NCBI GenBank assembly: GCA_002366885.1
Contig: DFCD01000069.1
Coordinates: 2,405 to 8,639, forward strand
Origin: Verrucomicrobia bacterium UBA3063
Lineage (GTDB): Bacteria; Verrucomicrobiota; Verrucomicrobiia; Methylacidiphilales; Verrucolacustridaceae
Reading direction: 5' to 3'
Length of the DNA: 6,235 nt
Shown: in pieces, positions 1-5,091 of the stretch
Layout of the letters: each line of letters starts with the position of its first letter
Numbering within the stretch: the first letter of the stretch is position 1
Notes under the pieces: generated by a model
Told to the model about the DNA's origin: nothing
What the model saw: only the letters and a program-made list of their open reading frames with translations
The model's database searches: none
Translations under genes and position numbers: made by a program

Positions 1-66
1 AGATAGGAGTTAGGAAATAAGGGGGCTGTCGGCGCTCTATATCCTATCTACCATCTGCTATCTTCT
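1..66. repeat. Dispersed hairpin repeat, copy 1
   Basis: Bases 21-59 match 2227-2265 at 33 of 39 positions in the same orientation, so this is one copy of an interspersed repeat. An inner hairpin has stem 22-26 with 34-38 (two G-T wobbles) and loop TGTCGGC. An outer 8-bp inverted repeat pairs AGATAGGA (1-8) with TCCTATCT (42-49). The tail (40-66) is a degenerate run of CTATC/CTATCT-like units. The copy touches the window edge, so its true left end is unknown. No protein is encoded. Confidence 0.7.
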
Positions 67-111
67 GCCTAGGCCTCGAATTGACGAACACGAAGCGGAG
101 AATAGAGTGAA

Positions 112-333
112 GTGATGGTAGTGCCTGCGGCCAAGGTAAATTTAAGGCGGGATGAGGATGGCGTGTGGATTGCCAAGTCCAGCCTCCTGCCCGGTTGTCA
201 TGCCCATGGGAAAGAACGCGGTGAAGCGATGCTTCGTTTTCAGGAAGCGGCCAAAGCGCATCTGGAGGCGTTGATGGAGTCGGGCCGGCCGATCCCGCCG
301 GCTTTCCGCAAGCAGTTTGTCCTCACGGCCTGA
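112..333 (+). CDS. hicB: HicB-like antitoxin (short, single-domain)
   Basis: Predicted antitoxin of a HicBA toxin-antitoxin pair. It should bind and block the HicA RNase encoded next to it. The 73-residue product matches the HicB core: the 'DEDGVWIA' strand (14-21), then 'LPGCHAHG' (26-33), then the amphipathic helix with 'EAAKAHLEAL' (45-54) and the characteristic 'GRPIP' (58-62). It stops right after this partial RNase H-like domain and has no C-terminal ribbon-helix-helix or HTH domain, so DNA-binding autoregulation through a fused domain is not evident. The start is GTG at 112 or the adjacent ATG at 115. A GGAG at 97-100 lies 11-14 bases upstream, rather far. A TTGACG at 81-86 could be a -35 element, but no convincing -10 follows. 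The stop TGA abuts the hicA ATG, so the two genes are almost certainly co-translated. Family call is secure; function in this host is inferred. Confidence 0.85.
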   Translation: MMVVPAAKVNLRRDEDGVWIAKSSLLPGCHAHGKERGEAMLRFQEAAKAHLEALMESGRPIPPAFRKQFVLTA

Positions 334-612
334 ATGGCAGGCAAGTTTCCCTCGTGGAATTGCCGGCAATTGGAAAGCCGGCTGAAGGAGCTGGGCTGTC
401 AGCTGATTCGAACTTCCGGGAGCCACCGCCACTACAGCAACCCGTTCCGGCCGGATCGTTTGATCACCTTCGCTTGGCATTCGGGCGATGTGCCCCGGGG
501 GATCGTGGCGGATGTCCTCGACGATCTGGGCATGAACCGGCAGGACTTTTACTTCAAAAAAGTGAGAAAAGGGAAAGCTCGCCAGGCGGAGGATCAGCCG
601 GAGGAAAGCTAA
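334..612 (+). CDS. hicA: HicA-like mRNA interferase toxin
   Basis: Predicted HicA toxin, a small double-stranded-RNA-binding-fold RNase that cleaves mRNA independently of translation and is neutralised by HicB. The 92-residue product shows the family pattern: N-terminal helix 'CRQLESRLKELG' (10-21), the 'TSGSHRHY' segment (27-34) with the expected catalytic His31, the strand 'LITFAWHSG' (43-51) with a second His49, then 'DVPRGIVADVLDDLGM' (52-67), matching the usual helix that follows the HSG motif. Family members are usually 60-85 residues. This one carries an extra lysine- then acid-rich tail after Phe72. Its ATG directly follows the hicB stop with no recognisable Shine-Dalgarno, so translation probably depends on re-initiation from hicB. 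The gene order hicB-hicA is the reverse of the classical hicAB order. The key histidine is present, so the toxin looks intact. Confidence 0.87.
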   Translation: MAGKFPSWNCRQLESRLKELGCQLIRTSGSHRHYSNPFRPDRLITFAWHSGDVPRGIVADVLDDLGMNRQDFYFKKVRKGKARQAEDQPEES

Positions 613-678
613 CCCCTAGTGAGCTGGAGGAGGCTCGCAGCTTAAAAAGTGAGAAGGTGGCAACTTTCGTGAACGAGA

Positions 679-722
679 CCCTCCTTCGCTCCTAATCCGC
701 TGTGCGGAGGAGCTAGGGAGGG
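679..722. terminator. Long imperfect hairpin downstream of hicA
   Basis: Three stacked stems share one axis: CCCTCC 679-684 with GGAGGG 717-722, GCTCCT 688-693 with AGGAGC 708-713, and CCGC 697-700 with GCGG 704-707, closed by a TGT loop. A 3x3 internal loop and a three-base bulge separate them, giving 16 paired positions. It begins 66 bases after the hicA stop, a plausible place for a transcript end. The T-run of a classical intrinsic terminator is missing (CTTATGGG follows), so it could instead be a repeat or an mRNA 3'-end stabiliser. Confidence 0.45.
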
Positions 723-746
723 CTTATGGGAAGTTGAAGTAAGGCT

Positions 747-762
747 AGTGGCGGGTGGCGGG
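747..762 (+). repeat. GGCGGGT-type dispersed repeat, copy A
   Basis: The 16-base word AGTGGCGGGTGGCGGG occurs here and, identically, at 2166-2181. Internally it is a near-tandem of GTGGCGG. Both copies are preceded at a short distance by GGAAGTTG (729-736 here). This looks like a short interspersed repeat in non-coding DNA on both sides of the ATPase gene. Confidence 0.55.
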
Positions 763-790
763 TAATTTTGAAAGCGGAAGGCGGAAATAA

Positions 791-814
791 TCTCTGCGAT
801 CTCAGCGTCTCCGC
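791..814 (+). repeat. Three degenerate TCTCNGCG octamers
   Basis: The stretch reads as three successive units, TCTCTGCG, TCTCAGCG and TCTCCGCA, with one spacer base after the first. It lies in the gene-free interval 613-938 and has no coding support. Similar CTCTGCG-type phrases occur between genes in other bacterial genomes (general recollection, not checked). Only one array is present here. Confidence 0.4.
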
Positions 815-865
815 AGTAGGAAGGATTCTGTCGCTCTGACGGGGCTGGAGGATTTTTAACATTGG

Positions 866-914
866 TTCCAGGGCTGACGCCCTTCGCTTGATTCTTTCGC
901 CCCGTTGGGGCGGG
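866..914. repeat. REP-like double hairpin upstream of the ATPase gene
   Basis: Two compact palindromes lie 14 bases apart: AGGGC-TGAC-GCCCT (870-883) and CGCCCC-GTT-GGGGCG (898-912). They sit in non-coding DNA just before the ATPase start. The arrangement resembles extragenic palindromic elements seen in many bacteria. A T-run (TTTTT, 920-924) follows the second hairpin after GGCCGGG, so it could also act as a weak terminator that insulates the downstream gene. The identity of the repeat family has not been verified. Confidence 0.5.
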
Positions 915-938
915 CCGGGTTTTTCAGGGCTTGCAAAT

Positions 939-2129
939 ATGGAGACTACCTCCATAAATGCACAAATGTGGGCAAGGCGAATCGAGCCGGTCCTGCGGGC
1001 GCGGCTCCGGCAGAACCCCGCGGTGGTGCTGCTGGGTCCGCGCCAGGCGGGCAAGACCACGCTAGCGCGCGCGTTGGGGCGGCCCGGGGCGGGGGTGTAC
1101 CTGGACCTGGAGTCCCCGGAGGACCGGCTGCGGTTGGAGGACGCCCGCAGTTACCTGGAGGCCCACGCGGGAAAGCTGGTGATTTTGGACGAGGTGCACC
1201 GTGTGCCGGAGCTGTTCGCCGTGTTGCGGGGGGTGCTGGACGAGCGACGGCGGTCGCGGCGGCCGCACGGGCACCTGTTGCTGCTGGGCTCGGCGGCGAT
1301 GGATCTGCTGCGGCAGGCGGGAGAATCGCTGGCGGGAAGGGTGGCCTTTGTGGAACTGGACCCGCTGGATGTCGGAGAGGTGGGGGCGGGTCAGCTGGAC
1401 AAGCTCTGGCTGCGCGGGGGATTTCCGCGGAGTTTTTTGGCGGCGGGTGCTGCCGGCAGCCTGCAGTGGAGGCGGGACTTTATCCGGACGTATCTGGAGC
1501 GGGATGTGCCGCAGTTTGGCATCCGGGTGCCGGCGGAGACCTTGCGCCGGTTTTGGACGATGCTGGCCCACGGGCAGGGTCAGATCCTGAATGCGGCGCG
1601 GCTGGCCTCCAGCCTGGGGGTGGACGGCAAAACGGTGGCGCACTATCTGGATCTGTTGGTGGATCTTCTGCTGGTGCGGCGATTGCCGGCGTGGCACCGG
1701 AATTCCGGCAAACGGCTGGTCAAATCGCCCAAGGTGTACGTGCGGGACAGCGGCCTGGTGCATGCGTTGTTGGGGCTGGAGACGCGGGAGGATTTGCTGG
1801 GGCATCCGGTGGCAGGGCCCAGCTGGGAGGGAATGGTGTTGGAATATCTTTTGCATGTGGTGCCGGCTGGGACCGAGGCCAGTTACTACCGCAGCGCCAC
1901 GGGCCATGAAATCGACCTGGTGTTGCAATTTCCGGGAAAGAAGGGACTTTGGGCGGTGGAGTGCAAGCGGAGCCGGGTTCCGCGGCCGGAAAAGGGATTT
2001 TATCTGGCGTGTCAGGATCTTCGACCCAGCCGCCGATGGGTGGTCTACCCCGGGCGCGAGCGTTTTTCCCTGGGACAAGGGGTGGAGGCGATTTCGGCCT
2101 TGGATCTGGGGGAGCTGGCTGGGCAGTGA
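939..2129 (+). CDS. AAA_14/DUF4143-family P-loop ATPase
   Basis: A 396-residue member of the widespread AAA_14 plus DUF4143 family, whose cellular role is still poorly defined. Visible in order: Walker A 'GPRQAGKTT' (33-41), Walker B 'LVILDEVH' (80-87), a sensor-like 'LLLLGSA' (113-119), 'YLERDV' (185-190), a winged-helix-like segment (about 215-250), the family signature 'KVYVRDSGL' (265-273), and a C-terminal nuclease-like fold with Glu298, Asp326 and 'ECK' 341-343, which fits a PD-(D/E)xK arrangement. The length is normal and the motifs are intact. The start is taken at ATG 939, which has AGGG at 926-929 nine bases upstream. An in-frame TTG at 888 lies inside a palindromic repeat, and ATG 966 is a possible shorter start. 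The gene stands alone, between hicBA and a convergent acetyltransferase gene. Substrate and partner are unknown. Members often occur in accessory regions, in keeping with this setting. Confidence 0.88.
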   Translation: METTSINAQMWARRIEPVLRARLRQNPAVVLLGPRQAGKTTLARALGRPGAGVYLDLESPEDRLRLEDARSYLEAHAGKLVILDEVHRVPELFAVLRGVLDERRRSRRPHGHLLLLGSAAMDLLRQAGESLAGRVAFVELDPLDVGEVGAGQLDKLWLRGGFPRSFLAAGAAGSLQWRRDFIRTYLERDVPQFGIRVPAETLRRFWTMLAHGQGQILNAARLASSLGVDGKTVAHYLDLLVDLLLVRRLPAWHRNSGKRLVKSPKVYVRDSGLVHALLGLETREDLLGHPVAGPSWEGMVLEYLLHVVPAGTEASYYRSATGHEIDLVLQFPGKKGLWAVECKRSRVPRPEKGFYLACQDLRPSRRWVVYPGRERFSLGQGVEAISALDLGELAGQ

Positions 2130-2165
2130 TCAGGTTAAAAGGTAGGAAGTTGGTCGCGGGTAGCG

Positions 2166-2181
2166 AGTGGCGGGTGGCGGG
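2166..2181 (+). repeat. GGCGGGT-type dispersed repeat, copy B
   Basis: Identical to 747-762 over 16 bases and in the same orientation. Flanking bases 2154-2165 (CGCGGGTAGCGA) extend the degenerate GCGGGT theme, and GGAAGTTG occurs upstream at 2145-2152, as for copy A. It lies in the 113-base gap between the convergent ATPase and GNAT genes. Confidence 0.55.
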
Positions 2182-2218
2182 GGAAGGTCTTAGGGGGCCA
2201 AGGTGAACGGCGGCCGAT

Positions 2219-2265
2219 TAGAAGATGGGGGCTGTCAGTGCCCTATATCCTATCTTCTATCTCCT
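2219..2265. repeat. Dispersed hairpin repeat, copy 2
   Basis: Bases 2227-2265 match 21-59 at 33 of 39 positions. The inner hairpin pairs GGGC 2229-2232 with GCCC 2240-2243 (plus a 2228-2244 wobble) around the loop TGTCAGT. An outer perfect 8-bp inverted repeat pairs TAGAAGAT 2219-2226 with ATCTTCTA 2252-2259. The copy overlaps the 3' end of the GNAT gene on the other strand and supplies its stop codon. Confidence 0.7.
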
Positions 2266-2764
2266 GCGCGGCGGCGGTGGGGTCCGGGCTCGTCCATTTC
2301 ATGATGGTGACGGGGTGGCCGTTGGCTTGGGCCGGGCCGTGAACGGAGAAGCCGAATTTTGAAAAGAAGGGGACTTGGCCTTCGGTGAAGAGATAGGTGT
2401 GCGGGTATTTTTGCTGGCGGAGAAAATCAAGGGCCTGCCGGACCAGAACTTTTCCCAACCCCTGTTTCCGGAACTTTGGAAACACGTAGAGGCTGGCCAG
2501 CCAGGGGTTCAGGCCGGAGTGACCCGGCAGGTCATCCAAGACCAAGCTGACGGATCCCAAGAGGGTGCCTGACCCGCGGTGGAGCACCCAGGTGGTGGGC
2601 AGATTGGCACCCGGCCTTTCCTGCCGGAAATCGGCCAACGCCACAGGTTCGTCCCAGCCGGCGTAGAGGTGGCCCCACTCGCGGGCATGAGTCTCGGCGA
2701 GGGCCGGGGCAAAGGAAGGAACTTCGCACAGGCGGGAAATGGAGACAGGGACGGGCACGACCAT
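2243..2764 (-). CDS. GNAT-family N-acetyltransferase
   Basis: A 173-residue GCN5-related acetyltransferase, expected to move an acetyl group from acetyl-CoA to an amine. The substrate cannot be told from sequence. The N-terminal helix carries 'HAREWGHLYAGW' (26-37), a phrase I recall from one GNAT subfamily. Strand 4 and motif A are clear: 'LASLYVFPKFRKQGLGKVLV' (89-108), with the CoA-pyrophosphate loop RKQGLG (99-104). The C-terminal 'VPFFSKFGF' (131-139) is the usual Y/F-x-x-x-GF element before the last strands. The frame stays open upstream to 3055, but translation from there would overlap the carbonic anhydrase gene and add cysteine-rich, GNAT-unlike sequence. ATG at 2764 gives a normal GNAT length; ATG at 2839 is a less likely alternative. 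No strong Shine-Dalgarno is seen. The last residues EIEDRI and the stop are encoded by a dispersed repeat. The gene is divergent from the carbonic anhydrase gene. Confidence 0.85.
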   Translation of the reverse strand: MVVPVPVSISRLCEVPSFAPALAETHAREWGHLYAGWDEPVALADFRQERPGANLPTTWVLHRGSGTLLGSVSLVLDDLPGHSGLNPWLASLYVFPKFRKQGLGKVLVRQALDFLRQQKYPHTYLFTEGQVPFFSKFGFSVHGPAQANGHPVTIMKWTSPDPTAAAQEIEDRI

Positions 2765-2827
2765 GGCCCTGGAAAATAGCGGCTGGCTGTCCAGCAGGCC
2801 AACCGCCCGGCGTTGACACGCACACTC

Positions 2828-2832
2828 AGGGG
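2828..2832 (+). promoter_or_regulatory. Shine-Dalgarno deciding the GTG start of carbonic anhydrase
   Basis: AGGGG lies eight bases before GTG 2841. The in-frame ATG at 2868 has no Shine-Dalgarno and is preceded by TATAAAAC instead. This favours the GTG start, unless a leaderless transcript from that TATAAA is made. Confidence 0.5.
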
Positions 2833-2840
2833 TTCGCATC

Positions 2841-3461
2841 GTGAACCTAAGCGCGTATAAAACATTGATGAACAAAAGTCCTACCGTCCAGCAGGTCGAA
2901 GCCGCCAATGCCAAGTATGCCGCCTCGTTTGGGGACAAGGGGAAGCTGCCGTTGCCGCCGGGTCGGCATTTTGCGGTGCTGACCTGTATGGATGCTCGGC
3001 TGGATCCGGCCAAGTATGCCGGGCTAGCGGAGGGGGATGCCCACGTGATTCGCAACGCCGGCGGTCGGGCGAGCGACGACGCGATCCGTTCCCTGGTGAT
3101 CTCTTACAAGCTGCTGGGAACGAAGGAGTTTTTTGTCGTGCACCACACGGATTGCGGGATGGCTTTCTTCAACAACCAGATCATGGGGGATCTGCTGGAG
3201 AAAAGTCTCGAGACGGCCGTACACAACGGGAAGGGGTGGAAGGATGTGGGGAAAGGGCCGGGATCGAATGAAGGGAAGAAGGTGGACTGGCTGACCTTCA
3301 CCGATGACGAGAAGGCGGTGGTAGAGGATGTGAAGCGGATCCGGAACCATCCGCTGGTGCCGAAATCGATCCCGGTGTACGGCTACCTGTACGACGTGAA
3401 GACGGGGAAGCTGAAGGAGATCCCTGAGGCGACCGCGGCAGGAAGGGCGGGCTCGGCATGA
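2841..3461 (+). CDS. Beta-class carbonic anhydrase (Rv1284-like)
   Basis: Predicted zinc enzyme interconverting CO2 and bicarbonate, probably cytoplasmic since no signal peptide is seen. The 206-residue product has the beta-class signature: 'CMDARLD' (49-55) giving Cys49 and the Asp51-Arg53 dyad, 'GDAHVIRNAGG' (65-75), 'DDAIRSLVIS' (79-88), and 'HHTDCGM' (101-107) giving zinc ligands His102 and Cys105. The C-terminal 'YGYLYDVKTGKLKEI' (180-194) is typical of the short type related to mycobacterial Rv1284. A lysine/glycine-rich stretch (about 128-148) seems somewhat longer than in relatives I recall, and a small Ala/Gly tail follows residue 195. GTG 2841 is chosen because of its Shine-Dalgarno; ATG 2868 would remove nine residues outside the conserved fold. 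The stop overlaps the next start (ATGA), so it is translationally coupled to the cytochrome b562-like gene. All catalytic residues are present. Confidence 0.9.
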   Translation: MNLSAYKTLMNKSPTVQQVEAANAKYAASFGDKGKLPLPPGRHFAVLTCMDARLDPAKYAGLAEGDAHVIRNAGGRASDDAIRSLVISYKLLGTKEFFVVHHTDCGMAFFNNQIMGDLLEKSLETAVHNGKGWKDVGKGPGSNEGKKVDWLTFTDDEKAVVEDVKRIRNHPLVPKSIPVYGYLYDVKTGKLKEIPEATAAGRAGSA

Positions 3462-3889
3462 GATCGGTCTTATCCATCCTGTTCTTCGCCGTCCTTTTGT
3501 TGGTGGGCCCTGGCAACGTTCTCCGGGCGGACAGCCCGCTGGAGAAGCAGATGAACCAGATGCGGAGGAGCTTCAAGGAGCTGAAGAAGGCGATGGAGGC
3601 CCCGGTGGAGGCGGACAAGCCGAAGTACCTCGGCTGGGTGGCGGATCTGAAAAAAGCCTCCGAGGAGGCGAAAACGATGGAGCCGGAGAAAACGGAAAAA
3701 GTTCCGGCCGGCGAGCGGGAGGCTTTTTTGGAGGGGTACCGGAGCAAGATGGCGGAGTTAATTGAGCTGACGGAGGAACTGGGCAAGGTGATTGAGGCCG
3801 GGAAGTGGACAGAGGCCAAGGGTTTGATCGGACAGATCAACCAAGTACAGCGGGAGGGGCACCAGAAGTACCGGGCGGAGGAGAACTAG
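3458..3889 (+). CDS. Cytochrome b562-family periplasmic protein
   Basis: A 143-residue secreted helical protein. Residues 1-24 form a signal peptide (MRS, a hydrophobic core 4-17, and a likely cut after 'VLRA'). The mature part fits the four-helix cytochrome b562 fold. Its start 'SPLEKQMNQMRRSFKELKKA' (26-45) lines up without gaps with the first helix of E. coli b562, placing Met32 at the axial heme ligand Met7. Its end 'GHQKYR' (134-139) matches the E. coli C-terminus, placing His135 at the second ligand His102. There is no cysteine, so heme, if bound, is non-covalent b-type. The family is usually assigned electron-transfer roles, often without a known partner; some members may not bind heme. 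The ATG overlaps the carbonic anhydrase stop by four bases, and GGAAGGG (3441-3447) is the likely Shine-Dalgarno. Mature length is slightly above the 106 residues of E. coli b562. The alignment is from memory, but the two ligand positions agree. Confidence 0.8.
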   Translation: MRSVLSILFFAVLLLVGPGNVLRADSPLEKQMNQMRRSFKELKKAMEAPVEADKPKYLGWVADLKKASEEAKTMEPEKTEKVPAGEREAFLEGYRSKMAELIELTEELGKVIEAGKWTEAKGLIGQINQVQREGHQKYRAEEN

Positions 3890-3921
3890 CAGCAGGCGCA
3901 GGGAGGCAACCCCCTTTTTTT

Positions 3922-4596
3922 ATGTGGAATTTTCTGCTTTCGGCTGCATGGGGTTGGCTGCTTTGCGCCACTGCGGTCGCGGGGCCGGAAAAGTTTGCGG
4001 GGGAGGTGGATGCGCTCACGAACAAGCCGAAACCCGCCCCGGGACATGTGCTGCTGGTGGGCAGTAGCACCATCCGCATGTGGAGGAGCGCCGCGGCGGA
4101 TCTGGCGCCCCTGCCGGTGGAGAACCGCGGGTTTGGGGGCAGCCGGACGGAGGACCAGCTGTTTTATTTTGACCGCCTGCTGGACGGGTTGGAGCCGGGG
4201 TTGGTGGTCTGGTACTGCGGCAGCAATGATGTCACGGAAAAGAAACCCGTTGGGACCATTCTGCGGCAGACCCGGGAATGGCTGGCCAAATTCCGTGCCC
4301 GGTATCCTGACGTTCCCGTGCTCCTGGTGAAGGTGATGCGGGCGCCCCAGAAAAAAAGGGAGAAGCTTCTGGCGGCGGTGGACGGGGTGAACCGCGGGTA
4401 CGAGGAGATGGTGCGGGGTAGGAGCGGCGTCCAGTGGGTCGACATCAACCCGCCGCTGGAGGTGCGTCCGGGGGAGCCCCGGGAGGATTTGTACCAGTCC
4501 GACGGGCTGCACCTCAACGAGCGGGGCTATGCCGAGATGGTGAAAGTCCTCCGGCCCAGGATCGAGGAACTCTCCCGGGCGGCCCGCCATCCCTGA
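3922..4596 (+). CDS. Secreted SGNH/GDSL-type hydrolase
   Basis: A 224-residue esterase/lipase-like SGNH hydrolase, probably exported: residues 1-20 are a hydrophobic signal ending in 'ATAVA-G'. The only cysteine of that segment (Cys15) is not in a good lipobox. The four SGNH blocks are all present: block I 'VGSST' (46-50) with nucleophile Ser49, block II 'NRGFGGS' (68-74), block III 'GSND' (100-103) with Asn102, and block V 'DGLHLN' (194-199) with Asp194 and His197. The substrate is unknown; acyl or acetyl esters on carbohydrates, lipids or peptidoglycan are possible. ATG 3922 is chosen because it starts the signal peptide. The frame is open further upstream only by overlapping the cytochrome gene. 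GGGAGG (3901-3906) is a distant Shine-Dalgarno, 15 bases away, followed by a C5-T7 run just before the ATG. It lies 32 bases after the cytochrome gene, likely in the same operon. Confidence 0.88.
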   Translation: MWNFLLSAAWGWLLCATAVAGPEKFAGEVDALTNKPKPAPGHVLLVGSSTIRMWRSAAADLAPLPVENRGFGGSRTEDQLFYFDRLLDGLEPGLVVWYCGSNDVTEKKPVGTILRQTREWLAKFRARYPDVPVLLVKVMRAPQKKREKLLAAVDGVNRGYEEMVRGRSGVQWVDINPPLEVRPGEPREDLYQSDGLHLNERGYAEMVKVLRPRIEELSRAARHP

Positions 4597-4633
4597 GCGG
4601 TTCGGGGTTGAAAAACAGGGGCAAGGGGGCAAA

Positions 4634-4640
4634 AAGGAGG
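4634..4640 (+). promoter_or_regulatory. Strong but very close Shine-Dalgarno of mscL
   Basis: AAGGAGG is a near-perfect anti-16S match but leaves only two bases (CG) before ATG 4643, shorter than the usual 5-9. The start itself is firm because the protein begins like other MscL proteins. Initiation may be less efficient than the match suggests, or may use the more distant GGGGG at 4625-4629. Confidence 0.6.
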
Positions 4641-4642
4641 CG

Positions 4643-5056
4643 ATGAGTTTTTGGGAGGATTTCAAAAAATTCGCGGTGCGGGGCAACGCGGTCGATCTGG
4701 CGGTGGGTGTGGTGGTGGGCGGCGCCTTCGGGAAGATCGTCACCTCGCTGGTGAACGACATCGTCCTGCCGCCGATTGGGCTCCTGCTGGGGAAGGTGGA
4801 TTTCACCAACCTGTTCCTGGTGCTGGGGCCGGGTTCCTACGCCACGCTGGCGGAGGCGAAGAAGGCGGGGGTGCCGGTGGTGGGTTACGGGATGTTCCTG
4901 AGCAGCCTGCTGGATTTCACGATCATCTCCTTCTGCATTTTTGTGGCGATCCGGCAGCTCCAGCGGCTCCGTCTGTTTGTGCCGGCGGACGCGGTGCCGA
5001 CGAGGACGGAGCAGTTGCTGGAAGAGATCCGGGATGAGTTGAGGCGGAGGGGTTAA
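4643..5056 (+). CDS. mscL: Large-conductance mechanosensitive channel MscL
   Basis: Inner-membrane pentameric channel that opens under high membrane tension and releases solutes during hypo-osmotic shock. The 137-residue length equals the family norm (136 in E. coli). The N-terminal amphipathic helix 'SFWEDFKKFAVRGN' (2-15) leads into TM1 (about 15-45), with 'VDLAVGVVVGGAFGKIV' (17-33) carrying the pore-constriction residues Leu19 and Val23 at the same numbers as in E. coli. 'DIVLPPIGLLLG' (39-50) follows, then a periplasmic loop of about 30 residues, TM2 (about 81-104, 'GMFLSSLLDFTIISFCIFVAI'), and a charged C-terminal helix 'RTEQLLEEIRDELRRRG' (121-137). It follows the SGNH hydrolase gene by 46 bases on the same strand and could be the last gene of the run; no convincing terminator is seen after it. 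Nothing is truncated. Confidence 0.97.
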   Translation: MSFWEDFKKFAVRGNAVDLAVGVVVGGAFGKIVTSLVNDIVLPPIGLLLGKVDFTNLFLVLGPGSYATLAEAKKAGVPVVGYGMFLSSLLDFTIISFCIFVAIRQLQRLRLFVPADAVPTRTEQLLEEIRDELRRRG

Positions 5057-5091
5057 GGGGTTAAGACATTTCGGATTGGGGATTGGGGAAA

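Noticed and set aside
354..695. Second plus-strand frame overlapping hicA
   Set aside because: It is the +1-shifted shadow of hicA, Pro/Gly/Arg-rich, without a domain; hicA has clear family motifs.
1062..2078. A 338-codon open frame on the minus strand opposite the ATPase gene
   Set aside because: The plus strand has clear Walker A, Walker B and DUF4143 motifs. The antisense product is a Gln/Pro/Arg/His-rich shadow typical of GC-rich genes.
2813..2861. TTGACA at 2813-2818 and TATAAA at 2856-2861 as a promoter for carbonic anhydrase
   Set aside because: They are 37 bases apart, and at the correct 16-18 base spacing from TTGACA there is no good -10. TATAAA lies inside the coding sequence if GTG 2841 is the start.
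2765..3055. Upstream extension of the GNAT protein by 97 codons
   Set aside because: The added part overlaps the carbonic anhydrase gene antisense and has no GNAT similarity; ATG 2764 gives the usual family length.
3886..4809. A 307-codon open frame on the minus strand across the SGNH hydrolase and mscL genes
   Set aside because: It spans two well-supported genes on the other strand and is Pro/His/Arg-rich with no recognisable domain.
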